DNA from: Akkermansiaceae bacterium UBA6138 | Lineage (GTDB): Bacteria > Verrucomicrobiota > Verrucomicrobiia > Verrucomicrobiales > DEV007 | Length of the DNA: 64,000 bases | Reading direction: 5' to 3' | NCBI GenBank assembly: GCA_002422425.1 | Contig: DIVG01000062.1 | Span: 63,461-127,460 of the forward strand | Shown: positions 9,299 through 17,625 of the stretch, piece by piece | How positions within the stretch are numbered: the stretch's first letter is position 1 | How the letters are laid out: every line of letters starts with the position of its first letter | The notes under the pieces: model-generated | The model's input: only the letters and a program-made list of their open reading frames with translations | Told to the model about the DNA's origin: nothing | The model's database searches: none | Program-made: the position numbers and the translations under genes

Positions 9299-10651
9299 AT
9301 GCATCGTCTCCTCTTCTCCCTTGCGATCCTCGTCAGTCTCACCGGCCCCGCGCAGGCGCAGTCGGGCTGGAAAGCGGGGGCCGCCTCGGCCGCGGTCACG
9401 CCCGACGACTTTCTCTGGATGGCCGGGTACGGCGGACGGACTTCACCCGCCCAGCGCAAGCGCACCGATCTTTTCGCGAAGGCGCTTGCCCTTGAAGACG
9501 CCCAGGGAAATCTCGGCGTCATCATCACCCTCGACCTCGTCGGGATCGACCGTGAATTTTCCACCCTTGTCACGGACAAGCTCAGGGAATCCTACGGACT
9601 CACCCGCCCGCAGATCGCGATCTGCACCTCGCACACCCACAGCGGGCCCGTCGTCGGTCGCAACCTCGGCCCACTGCACTATTACGCACTCGACTCGGAT
9701 CAACAAAAAAAGATCGACGACTACGCCGGCTTCCTCCTTGCCAAAATCAACACCGTGACCGGTTACGCCATCGCCGCCCTCGCCCCCGCGCGAATCCAGG
9801 CCGGCAGCGGAAAATGCACTTTCGCGGTAAACCGCCGTGAGAATGTCGAAAATGACGTCCCCGCGCTCCGTGAAAAAGGTCTCCTCAAAGGACCGAGCGA
9901 TCATGACGTTCCCGTCCTCAGCGTGCGCGGTGAAGACGGCGCCCTGCGCGCCGTGCTCTTCGGCTACGCCTGCCACGCCACTGTCCTCAACGGACCCGAA
10001 TGGAACGGCGATTATCCCGGCTACGCCCAGGCTGAACTCGAAAAAAAATTCCCCGGTGCCATCGCCCTCTTCTGGGCCGGATGCGGCGGTGATCAGAACC
10101 CCGTGCCACGCCGCGATCTCACCCTCGCGGAACACTATGGCAACGAACTCGCCGCCCGTGTCGGCGACGTCCTCAGGGCTACTATGCCCGAGCTCAGCCC
10201 CGAACTCGTGACCGACTACCGCGAGATCGCCGCGCCCCTCGACACCCTGCCGACCCTGCCGCAGCTCAGGGAAAACGCCACCTCGCACAACCGCTTCGAG
10301 GTTGCACGGGCCAAATTCCTCCTCCGAGAGCTCGAGAAAAAGGGCGCTCTCGAGGGGGCATACCCCTACCCCATCGGCGTCTGGCAATTGGGCAAAACGA
10401 TAGACTTCGTCTTTCTCGGGGGCGAGGTCGTGATCGACTTCGCCGTCCGGTTGAAAAAGGAGCGACGCGGCACCGCCACCTGGGTCGCCGGCTACGCCAA
10501 CGACGTCATGGCCTACATTCCCTCGCGCCGCGTCCTCGACGAGGGCGGCTACGAGGGCGGCGAATCCCACGTCTACTATGGTCTCCCCTCGCTCTGGGCC
10601 CCCACGATCGAGGAAGACATCGTCAAAGCCGTCCACGACCTGCGGAAATGA
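9299..10651 (+). CDS. Neutral/alkaline ceramidase-type secreted hydrolase
   Basis: This 450-residue protein has a signal peptide ending after AQA (about residue 20). The mature part begins with GWKAGAASAAVTP, typical of the neutral/alkaline non-lysosomal ceramidase N-terminal domain. It has a His-rich metal site in CTSHTHSGP and a later YACHATVLN segment matching a zinc-binding His of ceramidases. At 450 residues it is shorter than full ceramidases (about 650-700), as in many planctomycete and verrucomicrobial relatives that lack the C-terminal domain. True substrates may not be ceramide. It overlaps the next gene by ATGA and is probably co-transcribed with it. TTGCCA at 9264 could be a -35, but the -10 is poor. 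Confidence 0.8.
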   Translation: MHRLLFSLAILVSLTGPAQAQSGWKAGAASAAVTPDDFLWMAGYGGRTSPAQRKRTDLFAKALALEDAQGNLGVIITLDLVGIDREFSTLVTDKLRESYGLTRPQIAICTSHTHSGPVVGRNLGPLHYYALDSDQQKKIDDYAGFLLAKINTVTGYAIAALAPARIQAGSGKCTFAVNRRENVENDVPALREKGLLKGPSDHDVPVLSVRGEDGALRAVLFGYACHATVLNGPEWNGDYPGYAQAELEKKFPGAIALFWAGCGGDQNPVPRRDLTLAEHYGNELAARVGDVLRATMPELSPELVTDYREIAAPLDTLPTLPQLRENATSHNRFEVARAKFLLRELEKKGALEGAYPYPIGVWQLGKTIDFVFLGGEVVIDFAVRLKKERRGTATWVAGYANDVMAYIPSRRVLDEGGYEGGESHVYYGLPSLWAPTIEEDIVKAVHDLRK

Positions 10652-11691
10652 AGACCCAGCTTTTCACGATACTGCTGCCACTCGCCGTCCTGACAAACGC
10701 ACAGGAGGCAACGCCCGAACTCGGCTATCCGCCCGCGATCGTCGAGGTGCGCTACCCCTGTCCCGACGGATCGGACCAGCCTGCCCTCTTCTGGGCACCC
10801 GGAGAATCCCCGACCGCGAAAAAACCCCTCCTCGTCGCTCTCCACACTTGGTCGGGCGACTATCGCCAGGCCGGAGGCGAAGTGAAATACGCCGAGTGGT
10901 GCCTGCAGAACGACTGGGTCTTCATCCACCCGCATTTCCGCGGACCGAACCGCACCCCCGAGGCTCTTGGGTCAGATCTCGTCATCGCCGACATCCGCGC
11001 GGCGGTGGAGTGGGCTAAAACGCAGACCGCCATCGACGAAACCCGCATCTACGCGATCGGCGTCTCCGGGGGAGGCCACATCACCCAGCTCCTTGCCGGA
11101 CGCACCCCCGAGATCTGGGCCGGCATCTCCTCCTGGTGCGGCATCGCCGACATCGCCGCGTGGCATCGGGAAACAACCGCCGCCGGACGCCTCCACTACG
11201 CCGGACACATCGAGGCTGCCCTCGGCGGCACACCCCACGCGAGCCCGCAGCACGAGGCCGAGGCCCGCTACCGTTCGCCTCTCACCTGGCTCGGACAGGC
11301 GGGTTCCGTTCCCCTCGATCTCAATCACGGCAGCGCCGACGGACGCGACGGCAGCGTGCCTTTCACCCACTCGCTGCACGCCTGGAACGCCGTCGTGCCC
11401 GAGTCGGATCGCATCGATCCCGCCGTCATTTCCCGTTTTTACGAAACGCAGGTTCCGCCCGCCGGAGGCGACCGTGATCTCGCCGATCCGCTCTACGGAC
11501 TCCTTTCACCGCTCTACCGCCGGACCAGCGGCAACACACGTGTCACCATCTTCCAGGGCGGCCACGAGATCATCCACGAAGCCGCCCTCAACTGGCTCGC
11601 GGCCCAGCGCAAGGGACAACCCGCCAACTGGAATCCTCCCAAAATCGCGACCCTGAAAACGACCGAGACGGAACGCGAAAGCGGAAAATAA
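10648..11691 (+). CDS. Secreted alpha/beta hydrolase (prolyl oligopeptidase-like, S9 type)
   Basis: The protein has 347 residues with a short signal peptide (1-18). Alpha/beta-hydrolase landmarks are the LLVALHTWSGD segment near the oxyanion hole, the nucleophile elbow GVSGGGH, and a late GGHEIIH segment supplying the catalytic histidine. The start codon overlaps the stop of the ceramidase-like gene, which implies translational coupling and a joint pathway, perhaps breakdown of exogenous lipids or esters. It could be an esterase or a peptidase; the sequence does not decide. It ends 9 bp before a convergent oxidoreductase gene. Confidence 0.8.
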   Translation: MKTQLFTILLPLAVLTNAQEATPELGYPPAIVEVRYPCPDGSDQPALFWAPGESPTAKKPLLVALHTWSGDYRQAGGEVKYAEWCLQNDWVFIHPHFRGPNRTPEALGSDLVIADIRAAVEWAKTQTAIDETRIYAIGVSGGGHITQLLAGRTPEIWAGISSWCGIADIAAWHRETTAAGRLHYAGHIEAALGGTPHASPQHEAEARYRSPLTWLGQAGSVPLDLNHGSADGRDGSVPFTHSLHAWNAVVPESDRIDPAVISRFYETQVPPAGGDRDLADPLYGLLSPLYRRTSGNTRVTIFQGGHEIIHEAALNWLAAQRKGQPANWNPPKIATLKTTETERESGK

Positions 11692-11700
11692 GTTCAGCGA

Positions 11701-12690
11701 TCACTTCGCGGCACGGGCTTTTTCGATCATCTCCGCGAGTGTGACCGGAGCCCCGCCGCGGCGTTTGCTCTCGTCCGCCGCCGCCATAAAGGCGAAAATC
11801 TCGATCGTTTCCTCGGCCGACACGGGAACCTCGCCGGTGCGGAAAAACTTCATCATCTCGGCCATCAATTCGGGATAACCCGCCCCGGCGCTTTCCTCGA
11901 TCACCGCCTTGCTTCCGAAAACCTTGACCCCGTAGGCCGTCTTCGAAGCGCGCAGACCTAACAAGGTGCCTACTTTTCCGCCTTCCCAGAGTCCTGTGAC
12001 GACGTCGGTGCCCTCCGTGTGAGTGCGGGTGACGCTCTGACATCCTGTCCCGATTACGGTGAAGAGCGCCTCGGTCGGATGGATCCCGTACCAGGCGAGA
12101 TCAAGATGGTGCTCTTCGAGCGAGGCGGGACCGTAGCTCAGCACCGCGGCGATCTCGCCCACGTCCGTCGTCGCCGCCTTCACCACGCCCTTGTTGTAGC
12201 GTAGATTCGAACAGCTCCAGACCGGGGTAGAGTGCTCTTTCGCGAGGTCAAAGATCGCGATCGTGTCCTCCAGTGTCGCAGCGGCCGGCTTGTCGATGAA
12301 GGTCGGCTTGCCCGCCTTGATCCCCGGCGTCGCCTGGGCGAGATGGGGACGGCCATCGACGCTCTCGATCATGATAACATCAACCTCGGGCAGCATCGCC
12401 TCAATCGTCCCATACATTTTCACCCCGTATTCCTTTGTCAGGGTCTCGACATACCCATCGACACGAGAGTGACTCGACTCGATGTCCGGACTCGACTGCG
12501 CCACCGCCGCGACGACCCGCGCCTCGTAGCCGTTCGCCGGATCATGGAGAATTTTCGTGAAAGCGGGAGCATGCGAGGTATCGAGACCGATCATGCCGAC
12601 ACGTATCGTTTTGAGCTCCTGAGCCCGAACTCCGGTCAGAGCGAAGATCACGGCGGGCAGGACGGCAAAAGCGGAGAAGCGGAGTTTCAT
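11701..12690 (-). CDS. Gfo/Idh/MocA-family oxidoreductase, exported
   Basis: This 329-residue protein opens with a hydrophobic signal-like segment (residues 1-23, ending VRAQ), so it may be periplasmic, as often seen for this family in Verrucomicrobiota and Planctomycetes. A Rossmann region follows, with VGMIGLDTSHAPAF replacing the classic GxGxxG. EKPAA-type chemistry is represented by FIDKPAAATLEDT (the catalytic Lys in KP), and EEHHLDLAWYGIHPTEAL is the typical C-terminal sugar-binding strand. It probably oxidises or reduces a sugar derivative with a bound NAD(P). It has its own start with a GACAGG ribosome-binding site just before the ATG. Confidence 0.85.
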   Translation of the reverse strand: MKLRFSAFAVLPAVIFALTGVRAQELKTIRVGMIGLDTSHAPAFTKILHDPANGYEARVVAAVAQSSPDIESSHSRVDGYVETLTKEYGVKMYGTIEAMLPEVDVIMIESVDGRPHLAQATPGIKAGKPTFIDKPAAATLEDTIAIFDLAKEHSTPVWSCSNLRYNKGVVKAATTDVGEIAAVLSYGPASLEEHHLDLAWYGIHPTEALFTVIGTGCQSVTRTHTEGTDVVTGLWEGGKVGTLLGLRASKTAYGVKVFGSKAVIEESAGAGYPELMAEMMKFFRTGEVPVSAEETIEIFAFMAAADESKRRGGAPVTLAEMIEKARAAK

Positions 12691-12749
12691 CCTGTCGTTT
12701 TAGGCCCTCGCGGCGGTCACGGGTAGTCCGTAAACGCGGCATCGGTCGC

Positions 12750-12778
12750 TTGTGACTCACCTCCTCGCAGCGTAATCT
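12750..12778 (+). promoter_or_regulatory. Promoter of the cystatin-like lipoprotein gene
   Basis: TTGTGA (12750-12755), 17 bp, TAATCT (12773-12778). The -10 ends 6 bp before the ATG at 12785, predicting a leaderless transcript. Confidence 0.5.
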
Positions 12779-12784
12779 GCCGAC

Positions 12785-13147
12785 ATGAAACCGCTGCCAT
12801 CGTTCGCCGCCCTTCTCCTTTTCCCCTGCCTCCTCATCGCCTGCAAAGAAGAAGCTTCTCCCACCGAACCGCCTCTCGCCGGCGGATTTTCCGAAGCCTC
12901 TGTCTCGGATGAGGAGGTCAAAGCCGCCGCCGACTTCGCCGTCTCGGGGCAGGCCGCCGAAGAGAAGAAAAAGATCGAACTCATTTCCATCACTGCCGCT
13001 CAGGCCCAGGTCGTCGCCGGGATGAATTATAAACTGACCCTTGAAGTCCTCGTCGACGGCAAAAAACAAACCGCCGAAGCCCTCGTCTGGTGGCAGTCCT
13101 GGCGCCAGCCTGACCCGTATCAGCTGAGCTCCTGGACGGTGAAGTGA
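12785..13147 (+). CDS. Lipoprotein with cystatin domain (predicted cysteine-protease inhibitor)
   Basis: The protein has 120 residues. A lipobox LIAC places the lipidated cysteine at residue 20. The mature part shows all three cystatin contact regions in order: a Gly-Gly pair at 33-34 followed by a helix-forming segment with AADFAV, the central QVVAG at 75-79 followed by NYKLTLEV, and a C-terminal WWQSWRQPDPYQLSSW in place of the usual PW loop. Cystatins block papain-like proteases by inserting these loops into the active-site cleft. As a lipoprotein it would act at the cell envelope, perhaps against predator, host or own proteases; the target is unknown. It stands alone with its own promoter. 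Confidence 0.75.
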   Translation: MKPLPSFAALLLFPCLLIACKEEASPTEPPLAGGFSEASVSDEEVKAAADFAVSGQAAEEKKKIELISITAAQAQVVAGMNYKLTLEVLVDGKKQTAEALVWWQSWRQPDPYQLSSWTVK

Positions 13148-13240
13148 GGTAACCCTGTTGGGTTGGGGGACTTGACAAAAGCGCGGCCCTACTCCCAACC
13201 TTGCAAACCCCGCATGCAGGTGGCACATTCGACAATAACC

Positions 13241-13513
13241 ATGACCCTCGATATTCCCGATGACCTTCTCGGGGAACTGAGCGCCAAGTTCCACGATGCC
13301 GGGCTAACCGCTCTCGAAGCACTGGCGGCACGGGCCTACGCGGAAGAAGTGCTCTCGCTGGAGCAGGTTCGTCAACTCCTTGATCTGCCTTCGCGGTGGG
13401 AAGCCGAGGCGGTGCTGAAACGCCAGGGAGTTTGGCCCGGCACCACGGTGGCCGAAGTCCTTGCCGATCTTGAGGTTTTGGGGAAACTAAGTCGATTGCA
13501 CGAGGCACCTTGA
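13241..13513 (+). CDS. UPF0175 family antitoxin
   Basis: The protein has 90 residues from the ATG at 13241; an earlier TTG at 13163 and ATG at 13214 would only add non-conserved residues. MTLDIPDDLLGEL, the AYAEEVLSLEQVRQLLDL segment and a C-terminal WPGTTVAEVLADLEVL region match UPF0175, a small DNA-binding family usually encoded just before DUF3368 PIN-type toxins. Its stop codon overlaps the toxin start (TTGA). The antitoxin frame is intact although the toxin is not. It probably represses its own promoter and binds the toxin. Confidence 0.8.
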   Translation: MTLDIPDDLLGELSAKFHDAGLTALEALAARAYAEEVLSLEQVRQLLDLPSRWEAEAVLKRQGVWPGTTVAEVLADLEVLGKLSRLHEAP

Positions 13514-14003
13514 TCATCATCAGCGACAACTCCGCTCTTTCCGCACTTGCCGAGGCAGGGTTGATCGATCTTCTTCATCGATTGTTTGGAATCATCGTCA
13601 TACCCGAATCAGTGCGGCAAGAGGCCTGCCATCGCAGTGCACCAGCGGAGTTACACCAATGGATTTCCGCCCCTCCCGATTGGTTGTTCATCGTTAATGA
13701 TCCTACCCAGCTCCTACCCAGCTCCTACCCGAGACGACGGGCGTGGGCTCCGGCGAAGCGGCTGCGATCACACTCGCTTCGCGGGATCCCGGGAACACCC
13801 GCTTGATCCTGGATGAAAGACGTGGACGGACGGTGGCCCTTGCTTTGGGATTGCTCGTCACCGGAACTATCGGAATTATCGGTGAATCGGCACGGGTGGG
13901 CTTTGTTGATTTTGAAGAGGCGATCGCGCGGCTCAGAGCAAACGGGTTTCATCTATCCGACGCCGTCGTCGAGGCTGTCAGGGAAAGACTGGGGTTGGAT
14001 TAA
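13510..14003 (+). pseudogene. DUF3368 PIN-domain toxin, frameshifted by an 11-bp tandem duplication
   Basis: The start is a TTG at 13510 overlapping the antitoxin stop. The first part reads as a PIN/DUF3368 N-terminus (IIISDNSALSALAEAGLIDLL, with Asp 6 as the first metal ligand). At 13702-13730 the 11-bp unit CCTACCCAGCT occurs twice plus a partial third copy. After it the frame is lost, and the rest of the domain (GVGSGEAAAITLAS, LILDERRGR, VTGTIGIIGESA, FHLSDAVVEAVRERLG) continues in another frame up to a stop at 14003. Deleting exactly one 11-bp unit restores a continuous frame of 160 residues, including the missing LLPETTGVGSGEAAA junction. The toxin is therefore inactive as written, unless slippage repairs it. 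Confidence 0.85.
13701..13730 (+). repeat. 11-bp tandem repeat that breaks the toxin frame
   Basis: The unit CCTACCCAGCT occupies 13702-13712 and 13713-13723, followed by CCTACCC (13724-13730). One extra copy shifts the frame by 11 (two modulo three), exactly the amount needed to explain the downstream frame change. Confidence 0.9.
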
Positions 14004-14202
14004 TCTTTCATACGCTGCCGGAGGCTGGCCGCAGGTGCTGCCCTGATTCGTTGAGAAACGTCTCTTCAATCACTGGCAGGGACACCCTTCGATTCACAGT
14101 AAAAACCGGGGATGCACTCCAGAAATTCACGTAAATTTGTGGACTTCGCATCCATAGGGCGTGCTCGCGCCATTATGCCCTCCATCGCTCCGAAGAAGCC
14201 CC

Positions 14203-15318
14203 TCACCCCATCTGCGGCAACACCAGACTCCGCGCCACCTCGCCGCGCTCCAGCGCCGCGTAGGCTTCGTTGATTTCGCTGAGCGGATAGGTTTTTGTCA
14301 GGAGAGAGTCGAGATCGATCTTCCCGCATTCGTGCAGTTCGATGAGGCGCAACAGATCGAGCCTCGGGCGGGTCGATCCGTAGATGGATCCGCGCAGGGT
14401 CTTCTCGGCGTAGACGAGCTGGTTCACATTGATGCGGGCACGGGCATCCGGCCCCGCGATGCCGACGACGACGCAGGTGCCGCCCTTTCTTGTCATGTCG
14501 TAGGCCTGCTCGATTGCTTCGGCGAGTCCGATTGCTTCGAAGGCATTGTCAACGCCGAGGCCTCCGGTGAGATCCTTCACTGCGGCGACGGGTTCGTGTT
14601 CGGTCGAGTTGATGAAGTGCGTCGCCCCCATCGTGCGAGCGTAGTCGAGCTTTGACGGGACACGGTCGATCGCGATGATCTTTGTCGCCCCCGCGAGGCG
14701 GGCGGACTGGATGATGTTGAGCCCGATGCCGCCGCAGCCGACGACGGCGACGGTGCTGCCGGCGGGAACGTTGGTCGCGTTCATGACCGCGCCGAATCCG
14801 GTGATGACGCCGCAACCGATGAGAGCAGCGTGTTCGAAGGAGACGGACTCGGGAATTTTCACGACCGCGCCCTCGGGCATGGTCGATAGCTGGGAAAAGG
14901 TCGAGACCCCTGCGTAGTGGAGGATGGACTCACCCGCTGCATTTCGAAATCGGGTTTGCCCGTCGGGCATCAGGCCGGTGAAGCGCATCGCGGTGCCGAC
15001 GTCGCAAAGAGCGGGACGCCCGCCGAGGCAGTAGTAACACTGGCCGCACGACATCCGCCAGATCGGGATGACGTGGTCTCCGGGTTTCACCGAGGTGACG
15101 CCGCTCCCGATTTCTTCGACAATGCCGGCACCCTCGTGTCCGAGAATGATGGGCATTTTCATGGGCAGATCGCCCTTCATGACATGAAGATCGCTGTGGC
15201 AAACCCCGGCCGCCTGCATGCGGACCTGCACTTCCCCGGGACCGGGCGGGAGCACCTCGACCTGCTCAAGAAGGAGGGGTTCGTTGGCTTGATAGAGAAC
15301 GGCGGCGAGTGCTTCCAT
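14203..15318 (-). CDS. Zinc-dependent alcohol dehydrogenase (MDR family)
   Basis: The protein has 371 residues and full-length medium-chain dehydrogenase architecture. Catalytic zinc ligands are C40, H61-E62 and the Cys in LIGCGVITG. The structural zinc site is the four-cysteine cluster at C91, C94, C97 and C105. The NAD-binding motif VGCGGIGLN follows, with an Asp after the strand (AIDRVPSK), which favours NAD over NADP. The overall pattern is closest to class III-like enzymes that oxidise alcohols or formaldehyde adducts, sometimes with mycothiol or other cofactors; the substrate is open. The gene is preceded by a possible TTGCTG -35 and stands alone. Confidence 0.88.
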   Translation of the reverse strand: MEALAAVLYQANEPLLLEQVEVLPPGPGEVQVRMQAAGVCHSDLHVMKGDLPMKMPIILGHEGAGIVEEIGSGVTSVKPGDHVIPIWRMSCGQCYYCLGGRPALCDVGTAMRFTGLMPDGQTRFRNAAGESILHYAGVSTFSQLSTMPEGAVVKIPESVSFEHAALIGCGVITGFGAVMNATNVPAGSTVAVVGCGGIGLNIIQSARLAGATKIIAIDRVPSKLDYARTMGATHFINSTEHEPVAAVKDLTGGLGVDNAFEAIGLAEAIEQAYDMTRKGGTCVVVGIAGPDARARINVNQLVYAEKTLRGSIYGSTRPRLDLLRLIELHECGKIDLDSLLTKTYPLSEINEAYAALERGEVARSLVLPQMG

Positions 15319-15339
15319 AGAGGGAGAAAGAACCGATGA

Positions 15340-15549
15340 TCACGTTTTCCCCGGTGCTTCAGCAAGCGTAAAAACGTCTTTCCGCAGCCCGAGCACACCG
15401 ATTGCAAAGACGACCGAGCTCGCGTCGATCGTAGGCATATCCCCGGATCGCGAAGAAGAGCACGGTGATGAAACCGCACTGACTCCGATGATGACGGCGA
15501 TGGTCCAGATGATTTTCGTTTCGACCGTGTCCGGTTTTGCGCTCTCCAT
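15340..15549 (-). pseudogene. Possible degraded small two-helix membrane protein
   Basis: A 69-codon frame begins at an ATG at 15549 and starts with a charged segment and a hydrophobic helix (KIIWTIAVIIGVSA). The middle (SSPCSSSRSGD) is not membrane-like. Adding one base after GVSA would instead give GFITVLFFAIRGYAYD, a strong second half of a helical hairpin, and a second compensating indel would return to the frame ending VVFAIGVLGLRKDVFTLAE. It may therefore be a small membrane protein damaged by two indels, or simply a chance frame between the alcohol dehydrogenase and DUF2288 genes. No family recognised. Confidence 0.25.
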
Positions 15550-15565
15550 CGGTGGGGCGTAGTCT
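15537..15565 (+). promoter_or_regulatory. Promoter of the DUF2288 gene
   Basis: TTGCGC (15537-15542), 17 bp, TAGTCT (15560-15565); the -10 ends 8 bp before the ATG at 15574. Confidence 0.5.
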
Positions 15566-15573
15566 ATGCGATC

Positions 15574-15942
15574 ATGACCACATCACCAAACGGCAAGGGA
15601 GGCGAAAGTCCTGCGGACCGACTCGCCTACGGCATCCTCGGGGACGACGCCGCCTCCCCTCTCGAAAACCTCGAAAAATACACCGGCGAAGTCGACTGGA
15701 ACTACCTGCGACCACATTTCAAAGCGGGTGCCCTCGTCTACGTCGACCCGTCGCTTTCCCTGACCGAGGTCGGGCACGCCTTTGCCATCGACGACGCGGA
15801 GCGGGTCAACGAGTGGCGAAAGTCGGGCGAACTCGTCACTCCATCGGAACCACACGCGGTCTACTGGGAAGAAAGCGGAAGCCGCTTCCTCGCCCTCGTC
15901 GTTTCCCCCTTTGTCCTGATCCAGCCAATTAATTTCGCGTGA
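15574..15942 (+). CDS. DUF2288 family protein
   Basis: This 122-residue cytoplasmic protein carries a DUF2288-like core: VDWNYLRPHFKAGALVYVDP, LTEVGHAFAIDDAERVNEW and the terminal RFLALVVSPFVLIQP. The family is small, widespread in cyanobacteria and proteobacteria, and has no known function. About 25 extra N-terminal residues precede the conserved part. It is convergent with the rhodanese lipoprotein gene (18-bp gap), so it appears monocistronic. Confidence 0.75.
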   Translation: MTTSPNGKGGESPADRLAYGILGDDAASPLENLEKYTGEVDWNYLRPHFKAGALVYVDPSLSLTEVGHAFAIDDAERVNEWRKSGELVTPSEPHAVYWEESGSRFLALVVSPFVLIQPINFA

Positions 15943-15960
15943 GCGTCCGTTCGCTTACGA

Positions 15961-16380
15961 TCACTTCTCTACCGGCTGCCCGTCAGCGACCCAGCCGCCG
16001 AACCCGGTGCTGAGGTGATAGAGCTGATTGAACTTCAGCTTTTCAAAGACCGGCAGGGCCTGGCCACTGCGACCACCCGCCGCGCAATGCAGCAGGTAGG
16101 GTTTCGCGGGGTCGAGTTCGGCGATTTTTTTCTCAAAGTCGTCGCCGTTAAAATCGATGTTCACCGCGCCCTTGAGGTGGCCTTCGGCAAATTCTTCGGG
16201 AGTGCGGACGTCGAGCACGGTGATGGAGGGATCGCTGGCGAGCACCTCGGCGGCTTTGGCACCGTCGAGGTCAATGGGACCGGCGGCCGGTGCGGCGGTT
16301 TCGGCAACCGGGGTCGCCTGTTCACAGGAGACCAGGGCAATGGCGGCGAGGCTGGTGAGGAAGAGCGCGAATTTTCTCAT
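15961..16380 (-). CDS. Rhodanese-domain lipoprotein
   Basis: The protein has 139 residues. The lipobox LVSC gives a lipidated Cys19, so it is anchored in the envelope. A single rhodanese domain follows an Ala/Pro-rich linker, with ITVLDVRTPEEFAEGHLKGA, the active-site loop CAAGGRS with catalytic Cys99, and the closing FGGWVADGQPVEK. Single-domain exported rhodaneses transfer sulfane sulfur to cyanide or thiol acceptors; the physiological acceptor is unknown. The gene is monocistronic and convergent with DUF2288. Confidence 0.88.
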   Translation of the reverse strand: MRKFALFLTSLAAIALVSCEQATPVAETAAPAAGPIDLDGAKAAEVLASDPSITVLDVRTPEEFAEGHLKGAVNIDFNGDDFEKKIAELDPAKPYLLHCAAGGRSGQALPVFEKLKFNQLYHLSTGFGGWVADGQPVEK

Positions 16381-16512
16381 GCCCTCATCCTAGCCGAGAT
16401 CGGAAAAAGGGCCAATCTCTCTTTTCCCTTTTCGTCCGATGAGAAAACCGGCCCTGACGGCGTCCTTCATTGCGGGATTGCCATCGGCGTGGCGATGGAT
16501 TGAACTCCCTGC

Positions 16513-17625
16513 ATGTTCCGAACCTGTCCCCTCGCCGCCCTCGTAGTCCTTTTCACCCTCTCCCTGCACGGAGAGGAGAAAGAAGTGTTCCGCCCTCTCC
16601 TCAACGGCAAAGACCTCGCCGGCTGGGTCGTCGTCAATACCGCTCCCTCGACGTGGAGCTTTAACGACGAGGGCGACCTCGTCTGCAGCGGCAAACCGAT
16701 CGGCGAGATCCGGACCGAGCGTATGTATCAGAACTTTATCCTCGAGTTGGAGTGGCGCCACCTCGTCCCGAAGGGCAATGCGGGCGTTTTCGTCTGGGCC
16801 GACGACATCTCGGCGCGCGGGCAACCCTTTATCCGCGGAGTCGAGGTGCAGGTCCTTGAGAATGCTTACGGCAACACGAACAGCTACACGACCCACGGCG
16901 ACATCTTTCCCATCCACGGTGCAACGTTGAAGCCCGAGAACGGTCGCGGCGGGCAACGGGCTTTCCCGACCGAAAACCGTTCGAATCCCGCCCCCGGGTG
17001 GAATCACTACCGCATCGAGTGCCGCGACGGTGCCATCTCTCTCGCGGTCAACGGCAAGGTCGTCACCCGCGGCAGCGAAGCGAGCCCGCGCAAGGGATAC
17101 ATCTGTCTTGAGAGCGAGGGCGGGATCGTCCACTTCCGCAATGTCCGCATCCACGAGCTGCCCGATACCCCCATCGACCCTTCACAGGTCGCGATCGCGA
17201 ACCGTGGCTTCCGCTGTCTCTATACCGGCGTCGACTTTTCAGGATGGACCGAGGCGAGCGGCTGGAAATCCCGCGACTGGGAATTCATCGCTGGCGCCGG
17301 AGCCGGTCCGATCATGACGGAGGAAAAATTCAGCGGGGACATCGGCTTTATCGTCGATCTGAAACGTCACGAAGATTCCGGAACCCCGCGGCTCCTCGTC
17401 CGCGGAAAAGAGATCCCCCTCGCTCCGACCGATCCGCACTGGGAAAAGACGGGGTCTTACAATCGCATCGAAGGCTTTTTACGCGGGAGCGAACTGCGAC
17501 TCGAAGTCAACGGGAAAGACGCCGGAACTTTTCCCGAGATTCCGGCGGAGGGTCCCCTCGGCATCATTCCCGACGGTCCCTCGGACTGGGCGAATCCCTA
17601 CGTGCGGTCCCTGCCTGCGGAATAG
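16513..17625 (+). CDS. Secreted DUF1080 (3-keto-disaccharide hydrolase-like) protein
   Basis: The protein has 370 residues with a signal peptide of about 20 residues (ending HGEEKE). The first domain is a DUF1080 concanavalin-like fold: FRPLLNGKDLAGWVV, FILELEWRHL, GNAGVFVWADD, GVEVQVLENA and HFRNVRIHELP. A second, weaker copy begins at about 230 (FRCLYTGVDFSGWTEASGWKSR) but lacks much of the conserved middle. DUF1080 proteins bind or cleave carbohydrates at the cell surface. TTGCCA at 16478 and TGAACT at 16501 have the spacing of other promoters here (17 bp, then 6 bp to the ATG), but the -10 is weak. Confidence 0.82.
   Translation: MFRTCPLAALVVLFTLSLHGEEKEVFRPLLNGKDLAGWVVVNTAPSTWSFNDEGDLVCSGKPIGEIRTERMYQNFILELEWRHLVPKGNAGVFVWADDISARGQPFIRGVEVQVLENAYGNTNSYTTHGDIFPIHGATLKPENGRGGQRAFPTENRSNPAPGWNHYRIECRDGAISLAVNGKVVTRGSEASPRKGYICLESEGGIVHFRNVRIHELPDTPIDPSQVAIANRGFRCLYTGVDFSGWTEASGWKSRDWEFIAGAGAGPIMTEEKFSGDIGFIVDLKRHEDSGTPRLLVRGKEIPLAPTDPHWEKTGSYNRIEGFLRGSELRLEVNGKDAGTFPEIPAEGPLGIIPDGPSDWANPYVRSLPAE

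Noticed and set aside
9443..10636. 397-codon minus-strand frame over the ceramidase-like gene
   Set aside because: It is a shadow of a gene with signal peptide and metal-site motifs on the plus strand.
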